Source: Streptomyces bauhiniae
GTDB lineage: Bacteria > Actinomycetota > Actinomycetes > Streptomycetales > Streptomycetaceae
Length of the DNA: 64,000 nt
Direction of reading: 5' to 3'
Assembly: GCF_004784475.1 (NCBI RefSeq)
Contig: NZ_SRRT01000001.1
Location: 1,054,001 to 1,118,000, forward strand
The first letter of the stretch is position 1. Every line of letters starts with the position of its first letter. Both the position numbers and the translations under genes were made by a program. This document shows positions 57,044 through 64,000 of this stretch, one piece after another. The notes under the pieces were generated by a model that had not been told where the DNA came from, did no database searches, and saw only the letters and a list, made by a program, of their open reading frames with translations.

Positions 57044-58474
57044 ATGGCCCCTAGCGCCATGAGCCGTGGAAAAGACAACTGGGTCGCTTCCCTCTCCGAA
57101 GCCCAGCCGGTCCCCTACTGGCTGGAGGACCCCGGCAAGCCGCACCCCGAGCCCGCCCTCACCGGCACCGAGACCTGCGACCTCCTCGTGGTCGGCGGCG
57201 GCTACAGCGGACTGTGGACCGCGCTCAACGCCAAGGAGCGCGACCCCGGCCGGGACGTGGTGCTGCTGGAGGGGCGCGAGGTGGGCTGGGCCGCCTCGGG
57301 CCGCAACGGCGGGTTCTGCGCCGCCTCCCTCACCCACGGCCTCGCCAACGGCCTGGCCCGCTGGCCGGACGAGATCGGCACGCTGCACGACCTCGGCGCC
57401 CGCAACCTGGACGGGATCGAGGACGCGCTCGCCCGGCACGGCATCGACTGCGACTTCGAGCGCACCGGCGAGATCGACGTGGCCACCGAGACCTACCAGG
57501 CGTGGGAACTGCGCGACTGGCACCGGGAACTGCGGGACAAGGGCCTCGCGGACGGCATGGAGTTCCTTGACCGGGACGCCCTGCGCGCCGAGGTCGGCTC
57601 GCCCACCTTCGAGGCCGGCCTGTGGGACCGCCGGGGCGTGGCCCTGCTGCACCCCGCCAAGCTGGCCTGGGGCCTGAAGCGGGCCTGCCTCGCCCTCGGG
57701 GTCCGGGTCTACGAGCACACCCCGGCCCTGACCCTGAAGCAGTACGGCGCCGGGATGGAGGCCGGCACCCCGTACGGCACGGTCCGCGCCCGCAAGGTCG
57801 CGCTCGGCACCAACATCTTCCCCAGCCTGCTGCGCCGGGTCCGCTCCTACACGGTGCCGGTCTACGACTACGCGCTGACCACCGAGCCGCTCAGCGCCGA
57901 GCAGCTCGACTCGCTCGGCTGGAAGAACCGCCAGGGCCTCGGGGACGCGGCCAACCAGTTCCACTACTTCCGGCTCACCCCGGACAACCGGGTGCTGTGG
58001 GGCGGCTACGACGCGATCTACCCCTACGGGGGCCGGGTGCGCGCGGAGTACGACGACCGGCCGGAGACGTACGCGAAGCTGGCCGGGCACTTCTTCACCT
58101 GCTTCCCGCAGTTGGAGGGCGTCCGCTTCACCCACGCCTGGGGCGGCGCGATCGACACCTGCTCCCGCTTCTCGGCGTTCTTCGGCACCGGCCATCAGGG
58201 CCGGGTCGCCTACGCGGCGGGCTATACGGGACTCGGTGTCGGGGCCACCCGCTTCGGCGCCGATGTGATGCTGGACCTGCTGGACGGCGCGGACACCGAG
58301 CGCACCCGGCTGGAGATGGTCCGCAAGAAGCCGCTGCCGTTCCCGCCCGAGCCGTTCGCCTGGACCGGGATCGCGCTGACCCGCTGGTCGCTGGCGCGGG
58401 CCGACGCGCAGGGCGGGCGGCGCAATCTGTGGCTGCGGGCCATGGACCGGCTGGGGCTCGGGTTCGACAGCTAA
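57044..58474 (+). CDS. FAD-dependent amine oxidoreductase (PuuB-like)
   Basis: A 476-residue DAO-type flavoprotein with the FAD motif LLVVGGGYSGLWTALNAKE near residues 46-64, AASGRNGGFC and the C-terminal AYAAGYTGLGVGATRFG. It resembles gamma-glutamylputrescine oxidase and related amine oxidases. Its position after potDABC and an aldehyde dehydrogenase indicates it oxidises the imported polyamine, directly or after glutamylation, to an aminoaldehyde. GlnA3-type glutamylation enzymes are not in this window. Confidence 0.87.
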   Translation: MAPSAMSRGKDNWVASLSEAQPVPYWLEDPGKPHPEPALTGTETCDLLVVGGGYSGLWTALNAKERDPGRDVVLLEGREVGWAASGRNGGFCAASLTHGLANGLARWPDEIGTLHDLGARNLDGIEDALARHGIDCDFERTGEIDVATETYQAWELRDWHRELRDKGLADGMEFLDRDALRAEVGSPTFEAGLWDRRGVALLHPAKLAWGLKRACLALGVRVYEHTPALTLKQYGAGMEAGTPYGTVRARKVALGTNIFPSLLRRVRSYTVPVYDYALTTEPLSAEQLDSLGWKNRQGLGDAANQFHYFRLTPDNRVLWGGYDAIYPYGGRVRAEYDDRPETYAKLAGHFFTCFPQLEGVRFTHAWGGAIDTCSRFSAFFGTGHQGRVAYAAGYTGLGVGATRFGADVMLDLLDGADTERTRLEMVRKKPLPFPPEPFAWTGIALTRWSLARADAQGGRRNLWLRAMDRLGLGFDS

Positions 58475-58541
58475 CGCAGGCCCATGTGATTCAGGTCACA
58501 TTAAAGAGGCCGGTGAACCCGCGTAATGCGGACGGCCCGAA

Positions 58542-58585
58542 CTCCCTCTCATTCGCAGACGCGCGTGTCCGCGAACGAGAGGGAG
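58542..58585 (+). terminator. hairpin ending the polyamine operon and covering the next ribosome-binding site
   Basis: A 15-position stem with one mismatch, CTCCCTCTC-A-TTCGC against GCGAA-C-GAGAGGGAG, followed by GTCTTTT. The right arm contains the GGGAG that would serve the ATG at 58594. It can act as a terminator for the operon and may hide the start site of the next gene. Confidence 0.7.
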
Positions 58586-58593
58586 GTCTTTTC

Positions 58594-59055
58594 ATGACAG
58601 GGGCGAAGACTGCGGTGGAGTGGCTGGCGTCCGTCGCGCCGGACCCGGAAGCCTGCCGCTGGGAGTGGGAGCGCAGCCCGCTGGGGGTCGCGCTGCTGCC
58701 CGCCGGTAAAGCCTGGGACGTGCTCGTCCTGCCGGGAGAGCTGGGCTATCCGACGCTGGACGTGCTCACCCGCGTCCTCGATCAACTGGGGCCCGTGCTG
58801 GTCGACTTCGGGGACAACCGGGTGGGCTTCTTCGTACCGCCCGGCACCGCCGCCCGCTGGCTGGGCACCGGCATCCGCACGGCCGGGTCCGGCACCTGGA
58901 TCGTCGTGCCGCACCCCGGCCGGGCGACCCAGGGGGTGCGCTGGCTGGTGCCGCCGGACGGGTCCGGCACGCTCACCGACCCGGCGTTGCTGGAACTGGC
59001 GATGCACGAGGCGGCCGCCGCGCTGGCGACCGAGGAGGACGGGCGCCGCTCCTGA
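58594..59055 (+). CDS. conserved hypothetical protein
   Basis: A 153-residue soluble protein beginning MTGAKTAVEWLASVAPDPEA. The sequence CRWEWERSPLGVALLPAGKAWDV with a later VDFGDNRVGFFVPPGTA is reminiscent of small primase/polymerase-like (bifunctional) domain proteins in Streptomyces, but no catalytic residues can be assigned. It starts just after a stable hairpin and is transcribed towards the chitinase gene. Confidence 0.65.
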   Translation: MTGAKTAVEWLASVAPDPEACRWEWERSPLGVALLPAGKAWDVLVLPGELGYPTLDVLTRVLDQLGPVLVDFGDNRVGFFVPPGTAARWLGTGIRTAGSGTWIVVPHPGRATQGVRWLVPPDGSGTLTDPALLELAMHEAAAALATEEDGRRS

Positions 59056-59111
59056 CTCCTTGACGGGAACCCCTGGCCGGGGCCGTCCGGCGGGGACTCC
59101 TTGACGGGAAC
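59054..59111 (+). repeat. 17-bp direct repeat upstream of the chitinase promoter
   Basis: GACTCCTTGACGGGAAC occurs at 59054-59070 and again at 59095-59111, 41 bases apart, just before the -35 region. It may be a regulatory repeat or a simple duplication. Confidence 0.7.
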
Positions 59112-59114
59112 TTC

Positions 59115-59140
59115 TTGACAACAGAATTGGTCTGGACCAA
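59115..59140 (+). promoter_or_regulatory. chitinase promoter with DasR-type operator (dre)
   Basis: A consensus -35 box TTGACA (59115-59120) is followed by the near-palindrome TTGGTCTGGACCAA (59127-59140). This matches the dre consensus (around TGGTCTAGACCA) bound by DasR, the GlcNAc-responsive repressor of chitin genes, and lies where it would block the -10 region. Confidence 0.8.
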
Positions 59141-59187
59141 GTTGGGTGCACCCTCGACCTCCAACTCCCCCATGCCTGGAGGCATTT

Positions 59188-60990
59188 GTGGACCGTTCCC
59201 GACCCCTGGTCGCATTCCTCACGGTCATGGCTCTCGCCGTGCCCGGCAGTGCCGCGCTCTCGTCGGCCGCCCGTGCGGCCGACGCGGACGCCGCGGTCAA
59301 CGGCGGCTTCGAATCCGGGCTCTCCCCCTGGACCTGCACCGCCGGCACCACCGTCACCTCCCCGGTGCACAGCGGCGCCTCGGCGCTGCAAGCCACCCCG
59401 CAGGGCAGCGACAACGCCCAGTGCGCCCAGACGGTGTCCGTCAGACCCAACTCCCAGTACACGCTGGCCGGATGGGTACGCGGCTCCTACGTCTACCTCG
59501 GCGCGAGCGGCACCGGCACCACCGACGTCTCCACCTGGACCCAGTCCGCGCCCGACTGGCAGAAGCTCGCCACCACCTTCACCACCGGCGCCAACACGAC
59601 CAAGGTCACGATCTACACCCACGGCTGGTACGGCACCGGCGCCTACTACGCCGACGACGTCTCCCTCGTAGGCCCCGGCGGCGGCACCACCACCCAGCCG
59701 CCCACCGTGCCGACCGGTCTGAAGACGGGCACGGTCACCGCCACCTCCGTCGCCCTGTCCTGGACCCCGGTGACCGGCGCGACCGGGTACGCGGTCTACC
59801 GGGACGGCGTCAAAGTCGCTTCCACGACCGGCACTTCGGCCACCGTGAGCGGCCTGAACCCCTCGACCGCGTACGCCTTCCAGGTCACCGCCACCAATGA
59901 CGCGGGGGAGTCCGCCCGGTCCGCCACGGTGACCGCGACCACCCCGGCCCGCAGCGACGGCGGGGGCTCGACGGAACTGCCCGCCCACGCCCTGGTCGGC
60001 TACCTGCACGCGAGCTTCGCCAACGGCTCCGGGTACACGCGCATGGCCGACGTGCCCGACAGTTGGGACGTCATCGACCTGGCCTTCGGCGAGCCGACCT
60101 CGGTCACCTCGGGGGACATCCGCTTCGACCGCTGTCCCGTCTCCGAGTGCCCGAACGTGGAGAGCGACGCCGACTTCAAGGCCGCCATCAAGGCCAAGCA
60201 GGCCGCCGGCAAGAAGGTGCTGATCTCCATCGGCGGCCAGAACGGCCAGGTCCAGCTCACCACCACGGCCGCCCGTGACGCCTTCGTCTCCTCCGTTTCG
60301 AAGATCATCGACCAGTACGGTCTCGACGGCCTCGACATCGACTTCGAGGGCCACTCGCTCTCGCTGAACACCGGCGACACCGACTTCAAGAACCCGACCA
60401 CCCCGGTGATCGTCAACCTGATCTCCGCGCTGAAGACCCTCAAGGCCAAGTACGGAGCCAAGTTCGTGCTCACCATGGCCCCGGAGACGTTCTTCGTGCA
60501 GAACGGCTACCAGTTCTACGGCAGCGGCAAGTGGGGCGGGCAGGACCCGCGCTGCGGTGCCTACCTCCCGGTCATCCACGCCCTGCGCGACGACCTCACC
60601 CTGCTGCACGTCCAGGACTACAACTCGGGCCCGATCATGGGTCTGGACAACCAGTACCACTCCATGGGCGGCGCCGACTTCCACATCGCCATGACCGACA
60701 TGCTGCTCACCGGCTTCCCGGTCGCGGGGGACGCGAACAACGTCTTCCCGCCGCTGCGTCCCGACCAGGTCGCCATCGGCATGCCCGCCTCGGTCAACGC
60801 GGGCAACGGCTACGTCGCCCCGGCCGAGGTCACCAAGACCCTGGACTGCCTCACGAAGAAGACGAACTGCGGCTCCTACCCGACCCACGGAACCTGGCCC
60901 GCGCTACGGGGTCTGATGACCTGGTCGGTGAACTGGGACCGGTTCGCGGGCTGGGAGTTCCAGCGGACCTTCGACTCCTACTTCGGCTGA
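59188..60990 (+). CDS. secreted GH18 chitinase with CBM and FnIII domains
   Basis: A 600-residue exported enzyme. Signal peptide (LVAFLTVMALAVPGSAALSS), then a carbohydrate-binding module (NGGFESGLSPWTC), a fibronectin type III domain at about 165-255 (VPTGLKTGTVTATSVALSW) and a GH18 catalytic domain at about 268-600. The DxxDxDxE active site is Asp380, Asp383, Asp385 and Glu387 in DGLDIDFE. Subfamily A-like LMTWSVNWDRF closes the barrel. GTG 59188 has GGAGG six bases upstream. Control by the dre site fits chitin and GlcNAc response. Confidence 0.94.
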   Translation: MDRSRPLVAFLTVMALAVPGSAALSSAARAADADAAVNGGFESGLSPWTCTAGTTVTSPVHSGASALQATPQGSDNAQCAQTVSVRPNSQYTLAGWVRGSYVYLGASGTGTTDVSTWTQSAPDWQKLATTFTTGANTTKVTIYTHGWYGTGAYYADDVSLVGPGGGTTTQPPTVPTGLKTGTVTATSVALSWTPVTGATGYAVYRDGVKVASTTGTSATVSGLNPSTAYAFQVTATNDAGESARSATVTATTPARSDGGGSTELPAHALVGYLHASFANGSGYTRMADVPDSWDVIDLAFGEPTSVTSGDIRFDRCPVSECPNVESDADFKAAIKAKQAAGKKVLISIGGQNGQVQLTTTAARDAFVSSVSKIIDQYGLDGLDIDFEGHSLSLNTGDTDFKNPTTPVIVNLISALKTLKAKYGAKFVLTMAPETFFVQNGYQFYGSGKWGGQDPRCGAYLPVIHALRDDLTLLHVQDYNSGPIMGLDNQYHSMGGADFHIAMTDMLLTGFPVAGDANNVFPPLRPDQVAIGMPASVNAGNGYVAPAEVTKTLDCLTKKTNCGSYPTHGTWPALRGLMTWSVNWDRFAGWEFQRTFDSYFG

Positions 60991-61603
60991 GCACCAGGGC
61001 CAGGCAGGTCAGCAGCACCGCGCCCAGGCACCAGGACGCCAGCACGTCCAGCGGCCAGTGGAAGCCCCGCCGCACCAGCCCGTACGACACCGCGAGCACC
61101 AGCGCGGCCGGGGCACCGACCGCCGCGAGGCGTGCGGCGCGGGTGCGGCACCAGGGCAGGAGGAGCAGCGCCGAGGCGCCGTACGCCACGGCCGCCGTCG
61201 CGGTGTGGCCGGAGGGGAAGTAGCCGGTGGCCGGGGGCACCACGGGGGTCCCCGGCCGCGCGGTCCACAGCTTCAGCGGGACCACGATCGCCGGGAGCAC
61301 CGCCATCAGCAGCGCGGCCGCGACGGGTGGCAGCCACCAGCGGGGCATGCCCGCGCTCCGGCCCCGCCAGGCCGCGTACGCGAGGGCGAGCACCAGCAGC
61401 GGGACGGCCACCGTGATGTTGCCGAGGTCGGAGAGGAGTTCGGAGAAGCGGTCCGGGTGGACCAGGTCCCGGCTGAGCCGGGCGTCCAGCGCGAGCAGCG
61501 GGCCGTGGGCCAGCACCTGCCAGGTGAGCCAGGCGAACAGCAGCGCCGGGAGGCCGGTCAGCAGGGCGGCGGCGAGGGCGAGGCGGCGGGCGGGAGTGGA
61601 CAC
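60851..61603 (-). CDS. PAP2-family membrane phosphatase
   Basis: A 250-residue membrane protein with about six helices and the lipid-phosphatase triad: KLWTARP, YFPSGHT and VRRGFHWPLD. Family members dephosphorylate phosphatidate or undecaprenyl pyrophosphate. The last 47 or so residues are an Arg/Ser-rich tail encoded antisense to the chitinase 3' end (140-bp overlap). GTG 61603 start. Confidence 0.85.
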   Translation of the reverse strand: MSTPARRLALAAALLTGLPALLFAWLTWQVLAHGPLLALDARLSRDLVHPDRFSELLSDLGNITVAVPLLVLALAYAAWRGRSAGMPRWWLPPVAAALLMAVLPAIVVPLKLWTARPGTPVVPPATGYFPSGHTATAAVAYGASALLLLPWCRTRAARLAAVGAPAALVLAVSYGLVRRGFHWPLDVLASWCLGAVLLTCLALVLSRSRSRRSAGTPSPRTGPSSPTRSSDPVARARFRGSGRSRSSSSS

Positions 61604-61994
61604 CGGGCCAGCTTCGCATGCGGCGAGAAGGAGGTCGGCCGCCCCGGAACAGGGGGGGTGGTTCCGGGGCGGCCGACCGGACCGGGATGTCGCACGCCCC
61701 GGGGGGTTTGGGGCGGCGACCGTCCGATCGGTGTGGAGATCCCGGAGCCCTCAGGCCCCGGTTGTGTGCGCGAGGGCACGACCAGGTCGAAGCTGGGGAG
61801 GCCCCGGCCTGAACTCGCCCGCAGTCCCCTGCGAGCGGGGTGTATCTCTCATCGGGACCGAACTTACGGCAGGCGGAGGCGGTCGGACAGACGCAATCGC
61901 GTCCTGTCATCCACCTCGCACACGTTCTTCACACGGCCTGCCGCAGTCGTCCGCCAGAGGTACGGACCACTCGACGCACGAGCGGCTCGGTCGC
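61604..61994. other. intergenic region between gabT and the PAP2 gene
   Basis: 391 bases without a convincing gene. It contains the strong hairpin listed separately. The PAP2 promoter must lie here, but no consensus boxes stand out. Confidence 0.45.
61633..61678. terminator. very strong hairpin downstream of gabT
   Basis: A perfect 18-bp stem, GGTCGGCCGCCCCGGAAC pairing with its complement around a 10-base loop. It lies about 320 bases beyond the gabT stop and 30 bases upstream of the PAP2 start, so it would stop gabT read-through. Confidence 0.75.
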
Positions 61995-63329
61995 TCAGAT
62001 GCGGGAGAACGCCTGCTCGATGATGTCCAGGCCCTCGTTCAGCAGGTCCTCGCCGATGACCAGCGGGGGCAGGAAGCGCAGCACGTTGCCGTAGGTGCCG
62101 CAGGTCAGGACCAGCAGGCCCTCCTGGTGGCACGCCTTGGCCAGCGCGCCGGCCGCCTCGGCGTTCGGCTCCTTGGTGTCGCGGTCCTTGACCAGCTCGA
62201 TGGCGATCATCGCGCCGCGGCCCCGGATGTCACCGATGATGTCGAACTTCTCGGCCATGGTGGCGAGGCGGCCCTTCATGACCTCCTCGATGTGCTTGGC
62301 CTTGCCGTTGAGGTCCTGCTCCTTCATCGTCTCGATCGCGCCGAGCGCGGCGGCGCAGGCCACCGGGTTGCCGCCGTAGGTGCCGCCGAGGCCGCCCGCG
62401 TGCGCGGCGTCCATGATCTCGGCACGGCCCGTCACGGCGGCGAGCGGCAGACCGCCCGCGATGCCCTTGGCGGTGGTGATCAGGTCCGGGACGATGCCCT
62501 CGTCCTCGCACGCGAACCACTGGCCGGTGCGGCAGAAGCCGGACTGGATTTCGTCGGCGACGAAGACGATGCCGTTGTCGTTGGCGAACTTCACGATCTC
62601 CGGCAGGAAGCCCTTGGCCGGCTCGATGAAGCCGCCCTCACCGAGCACCGGCTCGATGATGATCGCGGCCACGTTGTCCGCGCCGACCTGCTTGGTGATC
62701 TGGTCGATCGCCTGCTTGGCGGCCTCCGGACCCGCGTTCTCCGGACCGGTGGGCCAGCGGTAGCCGTAGGCCACCGGCACCCGGTAGACCTCGGGCGCGA
62801 ACGGGCCGAAGCCGTTCTTGTACGGCATGTTCTTCGCCGTCAGCGCCATCGTGAGGTTCGTACGGCCGTGGTAGCCGTGGTCGAACACCACGACCGCCTG
62901 GCGCTTGGTGTACGCGCGGGCGATCTTGACGGCGTTCTCGACGGCCTCGGCGCCGGAGTTGAACAGCGCGGACTTCTTGGCGTGGTCACCCGGGGTGAGC
63001 TCGGCCAGCGCCTCGGCGACGGCGACGTAGCCCTCGTAGGGGGTGACCATGAAACAGGTGTGGGTGAAGTCGGCGAGCTGGGCGCTCGCGCGGCGCACCA
63101 CGGCCTCGGCGGAGGCGCCCACCGAGGTCACGGCGATGCCGGAGCCGAAGTCGATCAGGCTGTTGCCGTCGACGTCCTCGATCACGCCGCCGCCCGCGCG
63201 CGTGACGAACACCGGCAGCGTGGACCCCACGCCCTGGGCGACGACCGCGGTGCGGCGGGCCTGAAGCTCCTGCGACTTCGGGCCGGGAATGGCGGTGACG
63301 ACGCGGCGCTCCTGCGGAAGTGCGGTCAT
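61995..63329 (-). CDS. gabT: 4-aminobutyrate aminotransferase
   Basis: A 444-residue class III aminotransferase converting GABA and 2-oxoglutarate to succinate semialdehyde and glutamate. The PLP lysine is in LITTAKGIAGGLPLAAV, cofactor Asp in VFVADEIQSGFCRTG, and FNSGAEAVENAVKIAR is the GabT pattern. It is the downstream step for both polyamine modules in this window. It is divergent from the partial membrane gene. Confidence 0.92.
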   Translation of the reverse strand: MTALPQERRVVTAIPGPKSQELQARRTAVVAQGVGSTLPVFVTRAGGGVIEDVDGNSLIDFGSGIAVTSVGASAEAVVRRASAQLADFTHTCFMVTPYEGYVAVAEALAELTPGDHAKKSALFNSGAEAVENAVKIARAYTKRQAVVVFDHGYHGRTNLTMALTAKNMPYKNGFGPFAPEVYRVPVAYGYRWPTGPENAGPEAAKQAIDQITKQVGADNVAAIIIEPVLGEGGFIEPAKGFLPEIVKFANDNGIVFVADEIQSGFCRTGQWFACEDEGIVPDLITTAKGIAGGLPLAAVTGRAEIMDAAHAGGLGGTYGGNPVACAAALGAIETMKEQDLNGKAKHIEEVMKGRLATMAEKFDIIGDIRGRGAMIAIELVKDRDTKEPNAEAAGALAKACHQEGLLVLTCGTYGNVLRFLPPLVIGEDLLNEGLDIIEQAFSRI

Positions 63330-63575
63330 GCGGGGCTCCTGGGGGTATTACGGACGCTTGCCTTGTTTTCCCGCAGGCTAAGACGGGTGCCGTGGGGTGG
63401 GCATGCTCCATGTGGGCGTTGTCGGCACGGCCCATTGTCCGTGGTGGACATGGCGGGCCGGGTCCCCGGCGCGGCCGGACATCGGACACCGGCCGCGTAA
63501 ACGGTGAACTCCCCTTGCGGGGGCGTTAGATTGACTCGCTGACGGTGACGGACCGGCTGGTCAGGGGGCAGGGCG

Positions 63576-64000
63576 ATGGACAGCGAAGGTACGCGGGACA
63601 CGCGGGCCACCCCTACGGGCCCGGTGCCGCGCCCGACGCGGCCCCCGGAAGGGTTCCCGCCGCCCCTGCCCACGATGCCACCCGGCGCCCCGCCCCGCCC
63701 GGACGGCTCGGCCTTCCTGGCCTGGCTGCGCGCCGCCCGGCCCGCCGCCGCGCCCGGTGTGTGGCGCCTCGGGCACCGGCCCCGGCCGGAGACCGAGCCC
63801 GAGCTGACCCCGGCCCGGCAGTTGCTCAGCGGGGCCGTGATCGCGTTCCTGGTCGGCTGGCTGGTGTGGTCGCTGCTGTGGAACGGCTACCTCGGCGGCT
63901 GGTGGGTGCTGCCACTGGATCTGTTCACCCCGGACTCCTGGCGCAAGAGCAACGACCCTGTCGGCCGCGCCGTCCTCTGGTACTCGTACTACACGCTCAT
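63576..64000 (+). CDS. membrane protein, 3' end outside window
   Basis: Open frame from ATG 63576 (AGGGGGCAGGG upstream) to the window edge, 141 codons so far. A proline-rich cytoplasmic N-terminus (PTRPPEGFPPPLPTMPPG) is followed at about residues 90-118 by one or two membrane helices (SGAVIAFLVGWLVWSLLW). Family cannot be set from this fragment. Confidence 0.65.
   Translation, partial: MDSEGTRDTRATPTGPVPRPTRPPEGFPPPLPTMPPGAPPRPDGSAFLAWLRAARPAAAPGVWRLGHRPRPETEPELTPARQLLSGAVIAFLVGWLVWSLLWNGYLGGWWVLPLDLFTPDSWRKSNDPVGRAVLWYSYYTL

Overview
The window is a very GC-rich actinobacterial chromosome segment with the gene order of the Streptomyces core chromosome. Supporting this are whiG, the clustered sip signal peptidases, rpsB-tsf-pyrH-frr-cdsA, frequent GTG starts, an LAETG surface protein and a GH18 chitinase with a DasR-type operator. 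The backbone order matches what I remember of the S. coelicolor SCO5598-SCO5677 region. That is recall, not a search result.

Layout. 0-7.4 kb: two type I signal peptidases, a Nudix hydrolase, DUF2469, YraN, the competence-like pair comM-dprA, the sporulation sigma factor WhiG and a TetR regulator. 7.4-12.9 kb: an M23 peptidase, then the translation and lipid block rpsB, tsf, pyrH, frr, cdsA with strong hairpins in the leaders. 13.4-21.1 kb: a decayed integrative element bounded by a 44-bp direct repeat that overlaps the rlmN start codon. It holds a broken tyrosine integrase, a ribbon-helix-helix protein, small genes and a 1373-residue NACHT NTPase ending in about 14 near-identical 35-residue repeats. 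This is the best candidate for an undescribed, probably defensive, system. 21.1-26.2 kb: rlmN, then a TPP riboswitch and terminator controlling thiBPQ (thiamine import).

26.2-43.1 kb: a sortase-type surface protein, LOG-family, CPT-kinase and VOC genes, an ABC exporter pair, a first polyamine module (class III aminotransferase with an Lrp regulator, divergent from an aminobutyraldehyde-type dehydrogenase and a PotD lipoprotein), an AraC regulator, a UvrA-like ATPase, a DUF305/LVIVD pair and an APH-like kinase. 43.2-47.8 kb: a second decayed island bounded by tRNA-Arg(CCT)-derived repeats, carrying a DnaB-like ATPase with an altered P-loop and an integrase tail.

47.8-64 kb: GDPD, a futalosine-pathway-type adenosine deaminase homologue, DUF4190, NADAR, then a complete polyamine operon (aldehyde dehydrogenase, potD, potA, potB, potC, FAD amine oxidoreductase), a small unknown gene, the chitinase, a PAP2 phosphatase that overlaps the chitinase antisense, gabT, and the start of a membrane protein cut by the window edge. 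The two polyamine modules plus gabT fit together as uptake of putrescine or spermidine, oxidation or transamination to 4-aminobutyraldehyde, oxidation to GABA and transamination to succinate semialdehyde.
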